A DNA stretch of 64,000 bases, from assembly GCA_022414725.1 (NCBI GenBank), contig CM039462.1:54558933-54622932 (forward strand), in the 5' to 3' direction. This stretch comes from Microglena sp. YARC (taxonomy: Eukaryota > Chlorophyta > Chlorophyceae > Chlamydomonadales > Chlamydomonadaceae). Each line of letters opens with the position of its first letter. The first letter of the stretch is position 1. Below the pieces are notes generated by a model. The model was not told the origin of the DNA, did not search any database, and saw nothing but the letters and a program-made list of their open reading frames with translations. The position numbers were made by a program, and so were the translations under genes. Shown piece by piece: positions 1-10,099 of this stretch.

Positions 1-726
1 GGGAGCTGCAGGGGATACTCCTAAAGAGCTCCAGGGAAAAGAACTGATGATGTCTGTACTAGTCCCCCATAATTTGGTAATGAAGGCTTAGTGCTGAAAT
101 GCTAAATTAGAATCATGCATGCATCATGTTGTTAGCATGAAAACATCGAAAGGGTAAAAGACTTGAACTGCACGTGGGTAAGTACATGTGGCAGTACGGG
201 GCAGATCATGAATTAATTCCTAGAGTGTTCATTAATAATTGTGTAACAGATGGTAGGGATCATCAAATCGCTGCAGGTTAGCTAGTTGTATTATTGCCTA
301 GGCAACACTATGAGCCGTATGATCAGTACATGGTCGGTACGCTAGTGCTGTACAGCACTGCAGTTTGGTACAGGTAGATCATCACACGAGGGTATCGCTC
401 GCTTATGATCTGCGCCATATGCATGCAACGGATCTGCATTACAGCATTGCGGTCCAGTGCACAGCAGAATAGTACAGCAGTACATTAGCAATGGGCAGTA
501 CGTAACTTCAATCTGTGCAGTACAGTTCACGCAGATATAAATCAGCTCACGAGGGTATCGCTCATGCTTATATATATCTGCATGCAAGAAGGGTCACATC
601 ACATGGGTGCACAGATGCATGCAATGCATAGGTCAGTCCCCTCGTCTGTACATCAGGACATTTCCCTTCCATGCTATATACCTTTCCATGTTCCCCTTCA
701 CAAGTGTGTCCTTCATCCGATACCCA
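1..726 (-). mobile_element. Interior fragment of outer LTR retrotransposon El4
   Basis: Left flank of El1. The minus-strand frame at 342-587 contains CTAQIEV followed by a cysteine-rich stretch. This matches the protease-region peptide of El2 near 46.0 kb (CTAQIELPYQHGDGM), so the stretch looks like the corresponding part of a related element. The start (20-80) repeats a motif seen at 1450-1500 in El1 (actagtccccccataatttg). The reading frame is broken and no complete gene is visible. I infer that it belongs to the same outer element as 43065-43411 and 56123-57540, because El1 and El2 inserted with clean target duplications into similar sequence. Confidence 0.5.
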
Positions 727-731
727 CAAGG
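727..731. repeat. El1 target-site duplication, left (CAAGG)
   Basis: CAAGG directly abuts the left LTR at 732 and recurs at 43060-43064 directly after the right LTR. Five bases is the usual Copia or Gypsy integrase footprint. Confidence 0.9.
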
Positions 732-959
732 TGTTAATGTAAGATCGTTACAACGGCATAGGCTAGATAGAGGAGAAGATGCTATTAAGCGCAACAGGCG
801 CAATCATATAGAATAGAGATGTGTACTGCAGGGTACTGCAGTCACGTGCAGGCCACAGCTAGCCTGTGGCCTGGCGGCAGGCAACGCGGTACCATGAGGG
901 AAAGGTACCGGTGTGCATTATGCCGACTCAGAGACTGATATATAAATCAGTCAATAACA
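732..959 (-). repeat. El1 3' LTR
   Basis: 228-bp LTR starting TGTTAATG and ending AATAACA. It is nearly identical to 42832-43059; differences include ctagatag/ctcgatag and accatgagg/accaggagg. Confidence 0.93.
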
Positions 960-967
960 TCCCCCCC
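960..967 (-). promoter_or_regulatory. El1 polypurine tract
   Basis: On the minus strand a GGGGGGGA run sits immediately upstream of the 3' LTR, the expected plus-strand priming position. The same tract lies next to El2's left LTR at 43662-43669. Confidence 0.8.
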
Positions 968-977
968 AATTCAAGGT

Positions 978-995
978 ATTCTTGAGCTCAAGAAT
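978..995. repeat. PPT-proximal palindrome of El1
   Basis: Perfect 18-bp palindrome attcttgagctcaagaat, 10 bases inside the PPT. El2 has a hairpin with the same outer arms at the same place (43680-43698) but a changed centre, which suggests a conserved structure. Confidence 0.6.
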
Positions 996-1129
996 TCCTG
1001 GAATTAACTTAGGGGCATAAGAAAAATAAAAATATAAAAGCCAGGGAGACTTCGGGAATTTCTAGTAGCTGAAAGGGAGAAATCACTTTAGCAGGGGTCT
1101 TCAAAGAAACGTCAGTCTTCTGGGTTAGC

Positions 1130-1375
1130 TGGCTAGGTAAGGAACACTGCAGGTAGGCTGCAGGCTAAGTAGCAGAAAGGCTGCTGAGAAGGTGCAGGGA
1201 AACTGCAGGTAGGCTGCAGGCTAGGTAGCAGAGAGGCTGCTGAGAAGGTGTAAGGAAACTGCAGGTAGGCTGCAGGCTAGAGCAGATAGGCTGCTATATA
1301 TGGGGCTGGACTAAGTACTGCAGAGGGCTGCAGATAGGCTGCAGGGAGACTGCTGGGAAGCTTGGGAAGGAAAGT
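1130..1375. repeat. Degenerate GCTGCAGG-type tandem repeats in El1
   Basis: Units of about 60 bp built on aactgcaggtaggctgcag and agcagagaggctgctgagaa, about three copies plus a partial one. They lie in the 3' untranslated part of El1. No coding potential seen between 996 and about 1740. Confidence 0.7.
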
Positions 1376-1740
1376 CCAGGCTTGGTTAAGGCTTGTGAAG
1401 ATATCCTTGGCTACGACAAGTTGCATGATTCGAGACTAGAGGATTTGTCTTTAGACAGGATGTCTGGACTAGTCCCCCCATAATTTGGGTGAGCTACATT
1501 AGGTTGATCCTAAATTAAAGCATAGACATCATGAAGAGACTAGAATAATCCTAAATTCAGAAGGGGTTGTGGCCTGTGGAAGTACATGGGGCAGTACAGT
1601 AGGCAGGTAATCTAAAAAATTATAGAGTGTTCAAGTCTATTCCAACAGATGAAGAGCAATGTTTGTAACTGAATTAAGTGCCTGGCTTGCTGGGGAAGCC
1701 ATCAAGGTCAAGTTGCTGGCAGATCTGGGCAAAGAACTGG

Positions 1741-2064
1741 TCAAATGACTTGGGAGCTAGGCTGGGGGGGGTAAGGATGTTGATAAAGGTGAAGTCCATG
1801 GGGCTCCAGTTCATGCTGAGGTGGTTGACACATAGCACTTTGCCTCCAGGATGGGCACAGCTCCTGGGGTCCATACATGATCATCTTTGGTCTGAATGAG
1901 AGTGTGTGAGCATGTGCATTGACCATGGCAGCTTGAAGGCAAATGGCCCACTGCAGAGTGGGTCTGGCTGTGGTAGAAACAGTGGGGTAGGCTTGCACCA
2001 TTTGCTGGAGTCTGCTATTGTGCTTGATGATAGGGATGTAGGCATCAGATGGCTCCTTGTGCAT
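1741..2064 (-). CDS. Conserved unknown C-terminal ORF of El1
   Basis: A 107-codon frame on the element's coding strand. Its middle (LQWAICLQAAMVNAHAHT) matches El2's ORF at 44248-44685 (LKWTICLQAALVNAYSIA), and both lie at the 3' end of their elements downstream of protease. I do not recognise the family. It is not integrase or reverse transcriptase. Conservation between two diverged elements argues for a real product, either a separate ORF or the tail of a frameshifted polyprotein. It could also be the remnant of a longer ancestral pol gene. Confidence 0.45.
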   Translation of the reverse strand: MHKEPSDAYIPIIKHNSRLQQMVQAYPTVSTTARPTLQWAICLQAAMVNAHAHTLSFRPKMIMYGPQELCPSWRQSAMCQPPQHELEPHGLHLYQHPYPPQPSSQVI

Positions 2065-2331
2065 TGACCTGTGTGGGAACTGTTCCTTTTCAGAAGTCAG
2101 CAGGGTGGGGAACCTTCTGGTGTAGGCTGTGATGAGTTTGGGTAGTGGAGGCCTTGGCTTGATGTTAAAAGCTGGTGAAGCAGGCCTGCTGTTCAGGTGG
2201 TGTAAGGTGCATCCAAATCGTGTGAGGCTAAGCCTGGAGTTGTTGGAGAAGTGGATGTGGTTGACATTCTGATTAACTTCTCCCAGTGGTAGTCCAATGT
2301 CTGGTGACCTGTTGACAAGTATCCATTGGTC

Positions 2332-2906
2332 CTAGGTAGTTGCTGTGTCCAGATCAGATGGCTTGAGTGGTCCGTCCCCATCTATGGGGCCATCATATTC
2401 CTCATAGTTGGTCCTGATCTGGTCACTGAGGAGTTCCATCTCTGCTCTGGCTTGTTGTAGGTTCAGGTTGTCCAGCTGTTGTGGGAGAGATGGAGTGGTG
2501 TCTGGAGGGTCATCTACTCCTAGTCCAGGGTCATCCTGCTGTTTGTCTACCTCCTGATGGATGAGCTCTGGCATGTCATCACTGTCAGTACCATCAGTAG
2601 ATTCTTCAAGATTGCCTGCAGTGGAAGGGGAATGGTACTGGCAGATAGGAGGGGGATGGTCCTGGAGGTCTTGGTCTGCCTCCACATGAGTGGGGGGGTA
2701 CTGCCCTGTCTCAAAATCAGTGTGGGGTGCAGATGTTGCAGAGGTAGAGGGGGAGTCCTGGAGGTCTTGGTCTGCCTCCACATGAGTGGGGGGGTACTGC
2801 CCTATCTCAGAAGCAGTGTGGGGTGCAGGTGGAGCAGAAGTAGAGGGGGGATCCTGGCAGTCTTGATCAGCTCTACTGGGGGAGGTCTCATGAGTGGGTG
2901 GGTACT
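2332..2906 (-). CDS. El1 gag-protease polyprotein, C-terminal repeat region
   Basis: Open frame that continues the protease frame ending at 40580-40584 once the DNA transposon and one TACT copy are removed; the peptide reads smoothly across the join (..ETGQ|YPPTH..). It holds about three imperfect repeats of roughly 33 residues built on GQYPPTHVEADQDLQD, then an acidic, Gln-rich stretch ending at a stop at 2332. The composition is low complexity (P, D, Q, S, T). No enzymatic motif is seen. The restored continuity is strong evidence for the transposon boundaries. Confidence 0.6.
2903..2906. repeat. DNA transposon TSD, left (TACT)
   Basis: TACT precedes the left TIR and recurs at 40581-40584 after the right TIR of copy 2. 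The uninterrupted sequence is seen in El1's own internal repeats (gggtactgccctgtctca at 2696-2713). Confidence 0.85.
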
Positions 2907-2935
2907 AATGGGCGTTCCTGCTTCCGAACGGATTT
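2907..2935 (+). repeat. Left TIR, copy 1
   Basis: 29-bp terminal inverted repeat beginning AATGGGCGTTCCTGCTTC. Its reverse complement is found exactly at 40552-40580. Confidence 0.9.
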
Positions 2936-2951
2936 TTTATTTTACTGAAAT

Positions 2952-3045
2952 CTTACGATAAATATTGTAAGATAGTTTTCGCAAATTAATTGATTTTGCT
3001 TTTTTGGTGGCTTTTACGAAAATATCTTACAATTTATTTTGTAAG
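2952..3045. promoter_or_regulatory. Left subterminal palindromes
   Basis: Two palindromes of the form CTTACRAT-spacer-ATYGTAAG at 2952-2971 and 3026-3045. Matching ones lie at the right end (16862-16881, 16937-16959, 17089-17108). Multiple subterminal repeats are typical transposase-binding arrangements. That role is inferred. Confidence 0.6.
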
Positions 3046-3596
3046 ATTGTTTTGTTGTATTCCTGAGAAAGAGACTATTCCCTTCAATTTCAATTGTAAC
3101 ATTGATTTGCTCGTTTGGAGAGAGAGAAAGTATTGGAATACAAAATCAATTGTAGAGGACAGTCAAGAGGAAGGTGAAAGCTGTTTACAAAGTCTTGAAC
3201 GCATTGCTCATAATTATTTATCTCACAACTCACAACTCAACAGTTCAAAATTACAACTTAGTACTTACGACTCCGAAATCTGTACTTATGTGTACCTCAT
3301 AATTTATAACTCACAACTCAGAACTTATGTGTACCTTATACAAGTCAGAACTAATAACTCCTAACTCAGGACTTATTATTCATAATTTCATACCTCATAA
3401 GCTCATTATGTACATAACACAAATTTAAATCCTGAAATCTGCAACCTGCCATCCTAGAATCCTGAAATCACTCAAAATGTGTGTTGGATGGTGCAAACAA
3501 GTACACTCGTGAAACTTGTGCACAATGCTAATGTTGAACTGCTGCCAACAAGTCCATTGGTGCTAACTTCTGCACTTAGTGCTGACAGATCATGTG
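3046..3596. other. Non-coding subterminal stretch of the transposon
   Basis: AT-rich sequence with short repeated phrases (acaactcagaacttatgtgtacc type, 3220-3400). No gene seen. It is the 3' flank of gene A. Confidence 0.5.
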
Positions 3597-4619
3597 CTAA
3601 CTGACTCGTCTTGCTCTGGGAACAAGTTTGGCACGCAACCCAACGAGGGCTAAATCTAACTTCTTGGTCCTCATCAGCCCTTTTACTGTTCCTGCACTGA
3701 TGCAGCTTTCCAGAACCTTCTCCTTGCAGGCCTCGAACTCGTCCTCAGGCCAATCTGCGGCTTTCTTCTCGCGATATGTCTGGAGACACGTCTCTAGCTT
3801 TTGCATCATTTCCTCACTGGGCTCAGCAGGGTTGTCGCGAAACTCTGTGTCAATGTCTTCCTGAACCAGTACCGCCGTCCTCACCCTTGTTTCATCATCT
3901 GCATCAGTACAGGCTTCGAGACGTGATAGAATAGCCTGCTCCGTTTTTGCAAACATGTTCAAACGCCATGCAGCAGCCCCAAGCTTCTGAGTGATACAGT
4001 CCAAGCCAATGGCGTTCCTCCTCTCTAGCAAAGCCGCTAGCATGCCCGAGGCATCGCCAGCTTGCATGCACATCACATAGTTGCCAACGGAGCTAAGCTC
4101 CCGCACAAAGTGACGGAATTCGGCGACACTTCTCCTGCGGTATCCAACTTGTTTGGGACTCATCGAGCAGCCGCTAATGTCGGGGCGTCCAATGGCACTT
4201 TTCTGTGCGTCAATAGGCGGTAGGAAGACCGTGATGGCAGCGGCAAGACCAGAAGAAGAAATGGAAGCTTTCGAGGACGGGCCCGCTTGTCCCGCACCTT
4301 GATGCAAGATCCCAGAGATGGCGATGCTGGTGGAATGTGTCTTGAAGTCTGGCCCCATGCGTGTAATGTGGGTAAGGCGAATGTCAGCCACGCCAGCTTC
4401 TCTGAAAGCCACAAGGAACCTGCTGCCTTCCTCTTGGTTGGTGTACACGACCACATGGCACACTGAGGCAAACTTCCGATTCTGGCCTGCTAAGTTCCGC
4501 AGCATGTCGATCACATCAGTCGAACTCCAAGAGTCTTCATCGACGAGCCACAACGGTCCCTTTTCATCGCCAGTGAGACAGGGGTCGATGATCACCAAGT
4601 CGATCAGTTTGCCAGGCAC
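3597..4619 (-). CDS. Gene A exon 7 (C-terminal), methyltransferase-like segment
   Basis: 341 codons plus stop, phase 0, starting after a cttgcag acceptor at 4620. It opens with VPGKLIDLVIIDPCL. A hydrophobic strand ending in D-P-C is reminiscent of motif IV (DPP[YW]) of amino-methyltransferases, and is followed by VCHVVVYTN and FREAGVADIRLTHITR, which look like further Rossmann strands. The second proline and aromatic residue of DPP[YW] are absent, so activity is doubtful. The rest is helical with a charged end (EEMMQKLETCLQTYREKK). The previous exon ends DEIRK and joins in frame. Copy 2 holds the same exon at about 26386-27472 with many indels. The methyltransferase reading is inference from motif shape only. 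Confidence 0.6.
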   Translation of the reverse strand: MPGKLIDLVIIDPCLTGDEKGPLWLVDEDSWSSTDVIDMLRNLAGQNRKFASVCHVVVYTNQEEGSRFLVAFREAGVADIRLTHITRMGPDFKTHSTSIAISGILHQGAGQAGPSSKASISSSGLAAAITVFLPPIDAQKSAIGRPDISGCSMSPKQVGYRRRSVAEFRHFVRELSSVGNYVMCMQAGDASGMLAALLERRNAIGLDCITQKLGAAAWRLNMFAKTEQAILSRLEACTDADDETRVRTAVLVQEDIDTEFRDNPAEPSEEMMQKLETCLQTYREKKAADWPEDEFEACKEKVLESCISAGTVKGLMRTKKLDLALVGLRAKLVPRARRVS

Positions 4620-4829
4620 CTGCAAGAGTAAACGAAATATGTACAAGTCAGTTAGATTATGGGTTGGAAGACAAGTTGAACAACGTGATGCTCCCGACTG
4701 TGATCGGAAGGATTATGTGTAATGGATTTTGAAGTGGTGAAAAGACATGCTTAACACATCATCCTCCCGATTATGATCGGGAGCGTCAACTTTTCAACTT
4801 GTAGTCTATCATTTTAAACATCTACGCAC
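4620..4829 (-). other. Gene A intron 6 with palindromes
   Basis: GTGCGT donor and CTTGCAG acceptor on the minus strand, 210 bp. It contains ctcccgactgtgatcggaag at 4690-4709 and a perfect ctcccgattatgatcgggag at about 4764-4783, the same palindrome that forms arrays in other introns of this gene. Confidence 0.75.
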
Positions 4830-5919
4830 CTTACGGATTTCATCACACTGGAATGTTTTCGCCTTCATGTTGTAAAGGTGCGCGCTGACTGTTGCCGTCT
4901 CTTGCTGGACCCGACCGGCTCCAATCTGGTGGTCAGCGTCCATGAACACTGCTGTAGCTGCCGACATCAGGTGTGGATACATCTGTCCACCATCGTAGAG
5001 ACGGAAAAAGCGTTCGGAAGGCTCTCCCCTTTTCCACACTGGCAAATCACCGTACTTTACTGCCAATGACAACAAGACCTCCTCTGTCAGGTTCAACATC
5101 GGAATCCCTGCTGCTCCATCTTTCCTCCGCCTTGTTAAGTCCATGACGAGGAAACCCACGACTCCCCTGATGGTGTTCAACGCATCGAGATGGATACTGC
5201 GAGGCGGAATGGGGTGTGCGAAAAGCAGTTCACGGCAGGCCTCGAGGAACTTGGACATATCATCACAGATTGGTTGTTGGAGGCCATCTGTCGCCATTGG
5301 GTACTCCTGGTCAGGCTGAACTAGCAACTTCATGTCGTCAATGCTAGCGGCCAGGGTACTGATAATCTGTGCCTGGTTTTTTTGCTGGACCCTTGTCCTG
5401 ATCACAGAAAACCACCTGTCGAGAAGCTGGTTTAGCGCTTCCTTGTCTGTCGCGAAACTCAGCAGACCTCCCACTTGCGTGACCTCGGTGATGGTTAGCT
5501 TGGGCATCAAAACTTCATCCCTAGGTGGTATACCATACCAATCCCTTCTCTGGGCGGTATAGTCCCTCAGCCACCCGGAGAAGACCTGATGTGCGGGAAT
5601 CGAAGCATCGGATCGAATGCCCCCGATCAAGATTTCAGAAGCTGCCTTGCTGCTGAAGGCGATGCCACCCAGCTGAAGGGGTTTGTTGGTAACGGCGGGT
5701 TCCGCGTTATTGCCCAAGAAGGCGTGCATGTGCGTGAAGCCCTTTGCCTCAAGGTCAAGCGGCGAACCAGAATTGAAGCGTAACTTCAAGTCGTCACGAA
5801 AGGACACAGGCGAGACATTGTGTTGCTTGAGAAGCCTGTCGATGATGTAGATGACGAAGCCCGCTGACACTTCTGTCTTGTAATGAACCAACGAAGCCTT
5901 GTATGCCGATGCAAAACGT
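4830..5919 (-). CDS. Gene A exon 6
   Basis: About 363 codons, from an attcgcag acceptor at 5920 to a GTGCGT donor at 4829. It begins FASAYKASLVHYKTEVSAGF and ends KTFQCDEIRK. No family is recognised. It is globular, mixed alpha/beta, with a conserved-looking DWYGIPPRDEVLMPKLTITE stretch. Copy 2 keeps the same peptide pieces in shifted frames (27.7-28.98 kb), consistent with read errors rather than decay. The phase at the acceptor does not match the simplest donor of the previous exon (6268), so one junction is still uncertain. Confidence 0.6.
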
Positions 5920-6268
5920 CTGCGAATAAAAGAGTTTTCTTGTCATGATAACGATCATACTAGGAAGCATCTCCCGATCATAATCGGCAGCATCATCATC
6001 CAATGCAAGAAGGGATTCGCCGTCAATAACTAGATATGGCACACGCACAGTCTTCCCGATCATACTCGGCAGCATTGTCCAAAGCGAGAAGTGAATTTAT
6101 GTCAATAACGAGACATGGCACACCCACAGTCCTCCCGATCATACTCGGAAGCATCGTCCAATGCGAGAAGTGAATCGCTGTCAATAACGAAAAATGGCAC
6201 ACCACCGTACTTCATCACAATCATCCCGATCATGTCTGAAAATAACTTAATATACAACATGAACCTAC
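5920..6268 (-). repeat. Gene A intron 5: short palindrome array
   Basis: Palindromes at 5971, 6053, 6132 and 6223 (tcccgatcatactcggcagc type) spaced about 80 bp. The linker (gtcaataacgagacatggcac) is unlike the linkers of the other arrays. Confidence 0.75.
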
Positions 6269-7643
6269 CGCGGTAGTGAACGCGACATTGTCCACTTCGT
6301 CCTTGATCTTGAAAGCTTCATACTCGTGGACATACAAGTCGTCGGTCACGGACTTCAGGAAGAACTTCAGCTCTCCAGGTGGCAGCTTCATGTCCTCAAC
6401 GAGGACCGACCTCATCTTGTCCTTAGCCTTTCCCTTAGCCCTTTTCCCATGGGATCCAGGTGCAGCTTCCTCGTCGTCCCCCTCCTCTTCCTCCTCATCG
6501 TTTGGCGGAGGCGGAGGCTCCACGTTCTGTAGGCGCTCAACAAGGTGGTCGGCGCCGATCTTCTCCCGGTCGTCCATGGAGGACATGATCAGGAAAGCCT
6601 TCTTGTAGGACTCTTCGTCCAAGCTCACGACTTTGAAGCGTGGCACAGTGGCACCCCCCTGGCTAGCAACAGACTTCGTCAACTTCTCGTCCCCGGTGAC
6701 ACACAGAGTTTTGAAGTTGTTGTACTGGTCTGACTGATGCCCCTTCTCAGTCCGAGCGGGACAGCCTGCCTGAAGGTACAATTCACGCCACAGGAAGGTA
6801 GAAACCAAAAATGGCTGAGAGTCGTACCCCTCAGTCGACTGGCCGCTTGTGTTGTCCAAAAGGGAAAGGAGGCGAGCGTTCTGAAGCTTCTCGTCGTACG
6901 TGGCACCCTCCACCTCTGACAACCGGTACACGAAGCAATTGCGCAGAGGAATTTCACCAGGGCGGTCTGCTGCCCACTTGATGAAGGCTTGGGAGCTGTG
7001 GTACCCTCCGATGATCCATGGCTCGCCAAACTCCCCTTTCACATTGGAGATGTTGTTGAACGTCTGTTCCAGCCTGCTTGGATCAATATTAGCCCAACCT
7101 GGAGATACATTCTTCAGGTCCTTGCTGATGTCCATGAACAATACCTTCCCAGTGGCCATTGTGGTTTTCAAAAAATTGGCGAGGAGTTGATCGACTCGAA
7201 CAGGGTCCAACACACGGATTCTGACAGGTAGCTTTGGAGGGAGGAACTTCGTGCAGTCCAATGAATGCTCTCCACCAAAATGCTTGTCGGTCAGGAAAGC
7301 CTTAGCCTTAGCCAAATCACCTTCGATGTTTCCAATGCTGTCCCCTTTCTTCTCTCCTGCCGGTGATCTCTTCGCTTTCCACATAGTCTTCTTCTGAGAA
7401 CCAGGCTGACCGCGACCTCTTTTCTTAGGAGCGGTTTTGGGTGCATCATCGTCGTCAGATGGCCCGGGCACGGTGTCGACAGAACTTCTTGAGTTCAAGT
7501 CTGAATCCTCCTCCAAGGAATGAATCTTGTGTTCGGGTACAGGAGTTTGTTTCCTTGCGGCTGGTGCATTGTCTGCAGCCTGCGACGCAGCACGCTTGCC
7601 TTTGCCCTCGTGTCCAGCAGGGTTCTTCTTGGGATCAGCAAAC
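6269..7643 (-). CDS. Gene A exon 5, ParB-like segment
   Basis: About 458 codons between a ccttcag acceptor (7644) and a GTAGGTT donor (6268). In order: a basic, low-complexity N-part (PKKRGRGQPGSQKKTMWKAK, possible nuclear signal); then LPVRIRVLDPVRVDQLLANF and, about 75 residues on, EPWIIGGYHSSQAFIKWAAD; then an acidic run (PPPPPNDEEEEEGDDEE) and a basic KRAKGKAKDK. A positions-of-action strand, helix, then GG.HSSQA resembles the ParB/Srx fold signature (G-[EQ]-[HR]-R..A), in which this motif binds nucleotide. That assignment is inference. The copy in 29338-30825 has the same peptide in broken frames. Confidence 0.6.
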
Positions 7644-7684
7644 CTGAAGGGTTTGATAAAACATATTTTGACTTAGTGAGGGGT

Positions 7685-8905
7685 CAGAACATTGAACATC
7701 CAGTGTCTCCCGACTATGGTCGGGAGCATTGACATAGTTGATTACAGAAAGATTGCGGAATATTAAACATTGAATATCCAGTGTCCTGCCGATTATACTC
7801 GGGAGCATAGACATAGTTGATTGGTAAACTATTGCGGCAGATTGAAGATTGGACATCAAGTGTCCTGCCGATTATACTCGGGAGCATTGACATACTTGAT
7901 TAGTGAGTGATTGCGGTAGTTTGAGCATTGAACATCTAGTGTCCTCCCGACTATAATCGGGAGCATTGACTTAGTTGATTAGAAAAGATTGAGGAAGATT
8001 GAACATTGAACATCCGATGTCCTCCCGACTATACTCGGGAGCTTTGACATAGTTCATTGGTAAATTATTGCGGAAGATTGAAGATTGAACATCCAGTGTC
8101 CTGCCGATTATACTCGGAGCATTGACATACTTGATTAGTGAATGATTGCGGAAGTTTGAGCATTGAACATCCAGTGTCCTGCCGATTATACTCGGGAGAG
8201 TTGACATACTTGATTAGTGAATGATTGCGGTAGTTTGAGCATTGAACATCCAGTGTCCTCCCGACTATAATCGGGAGCATTGACTTAGTTGATTAGAAAA
8301 AGATTGCGGAAGATTGAACATTGAACATCCGATGTCCTCCCGACTATAATCGGGGGCATTGACTTAGTTGATTAGTAAATTACTGCGGAAGATTGAAGAT
8401 TGAACATCCAGTGTCCTGCCGATCATACTCGGGAGCATTGACATACTTGTTTAGTGAGTGATTGCGGAAGTTTGAGCATTGAACATCCAGTGTCCTCCCG
8501 ACTATAATCGGGAGCATTGACTTAGTTGATTAGATAAATTGCGGAAGATTGAACATTGATCATCCGATGTCCTCCGGACTATAATCGGGAGCTTTGACAT
8601 AGTTGATTGGTAAAATATTGCGGAAGATTGAAGATTGAACATCCAGTGTCCTGCCGATTATACTCGGGAGCATTGACATAGTTGATTGGTAAATTATTGC
8701 TGCAGATTGAGCATTGAACATCCAGAGTCCTGCCGATTATACTCGGGAGCATTGACATACTTGATTAGTGAATGATTGCGGAAGTTTGAGCATTGAACAT
8801 CCAGTGTCCCTCCGACTATAATCGGGAGCATTGACTTAGTTGATTAGATAAGATTGCGGAAGATTGAACATCGGACATCCGATGTCCTCCCGACTATAAT
8901 CGGAA
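7685..8905 (-). repeat. Gene A intron 4: palindromic array, 78-79 bp period
   Basis: About 15 units. Each has a palindrome (cctcccgactataatcggga or ctgccgattatactcggga) followed by a linker such as gcattgacttagttgattag and attgcggaagattgaacatt. Two unit types alternate irregularly (Cctccc/Cctgcc). It lies wholly inside the intron between 7644 and 9253. Confidence 0.9.
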
Positions 8906-9240
8906 CGCCCAAGGAGGACCGTATTCAAAATCAGTGACGCGCGTGTTTAAGTTGATGCGATCGACATGACTACGATGCAGGGAACAGACTTGACTGCAAT
9001 GGTTCATTCACGCAAACGAGTGATCGATTGCGAAAGGAGATAACAACAAAACGCCCAAGGAGGACCGAAGTCCTCCCGACTATAACCGGAACGCCCAAGG
9101 AGGACGGTATTCAAAATCAGTGACGCGCGTGTTTAAGTTGATGCGATCGACATGAATACGATGCAGGGAATAGACTTGACTGCAATGGTTCATTCACGCT
9201 GAATGAGTGATTGATTGCGAAAGGAGATAACAATTTGAAT
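8890..9240. repeat. Two-copy direct repeat in gene A intron 4
   Basis: A segment of about 150 bp (aacgcccaaggaggaccgtattcaaaatcag...) occurs at 8902-9050 and again at 9090-9238 with small changes, at the donor-side end of intron 4. Confidence 0.75.
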
Positions 9241-9253
9241 ACGATGAACTTAC

Positions 9254-9332
9254 AAAGTTGTCGGCGATCTGCCCTCTTCGTTGATTGTAGTGGGCTGATC
9301 TCGTCGCTTCCTTCCTGCCTTCTTCGCGGAGC
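9254..9332 (-). CDS. Gene A exon 4
   Basis: 79-nt basic exon (LREEGRKEATRSAHYNQRRG) between a ttccttcag acceptor and a GTAAGTTC donor. Copy 2 conserves it at about 32546-32625. Confidence 0.55.
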
Positions 9333-9530
9333 CTGAAGGAAATGGAAAGAGTGCGGAAGTTACGCAATATCCTATCGAATTTGAAAGCGGCAGTTGCGGT
9401 CAGGACACAATGGTTGTTTCGAACGGTGTACATCTCACAGCGTACGTAATATTCAAAATGTACCTGTCAGATTTGAAAATTCAACCTGAGCCGTGGTGCA
9501 CCAGTACAGTCCGTTCGATTGCTCTCTTAC

Positions 9531-9690
9531 CGGCGTCAGGTGAAGGCTCTTTTTGTAAAGATCGAGGTGACCTCCTGTCGCCAGGACCAAAAGTCCTTGA
9601 AATCGTTCCCGAGCTTTCCTTCGCATGTCTCAACCCACGCCTTACTTTCCACCAGGTCTTTGTCGGCGATAAAATCCGCCCTTGCTGACG
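9531..9690 (-). CDS. Gene A exon 3
   Basis: 160-nt exon with peptide RADFIADKDLVESKAWVETC then GNDFKDFWSWRQEVTSIF, flanked by a ttctgttag acceptor and a GTAAGA donor. No family recognised. Confidence 0.5.
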
Positions 9691-9722
9691 CTAACAGAAG
9701 GGCCGCGCATTTTATACCACCA

Positions 9723-10047
9723 TGAGTAGAGCGAGAATGTGAACTGGTATGCTTGATAGGGCTCCAGACATGGGCCTCCGAACGCTAGTAACTTCATCTG
9801 GCTGGCTTGGATCCCGCAAGGGTGAGTGTCGACCAGAAAGCATCAGCTCCACACATTGGCCTGCATTCGCCGCGAAAACCTCAACCAGTGAGTGTGCGTA
9901 GCCGTAACATTGAAGGCTGGTCCACCAGCAACGACTTCAATGTTCATTGGCTCTTGGCGCGCCTTGGTCCATTCTTCCATGACACCGCATCCCAAAACCT
10001 GCTCACCCGCGTTGACTTTTACTTCCACGGTACCGTCATCGTGGACG
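9723..10047 (-). CDS. Gene A exon 2 (3' border uncertain)
   Basis: Starts after a ttacgcag acceptor at 10048. The peptide includes VLGCGVMEEWTKARQEPMNI and EVVAGGPAFNV. Copy 1 has a frame break near 9843. Copy 2 (33029-33445) continues in frame through MLSGRHSPLPGSKPAQMKLL, which supports coding. I could not settle the donor; the low coordinate is approximate. Confidence 0.45.
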
Positions 10048-10099
10048 CTGCGTAAGACAAATAGGTTGGTAGAGCAAATGATTCAGATTATGTAGAGAA

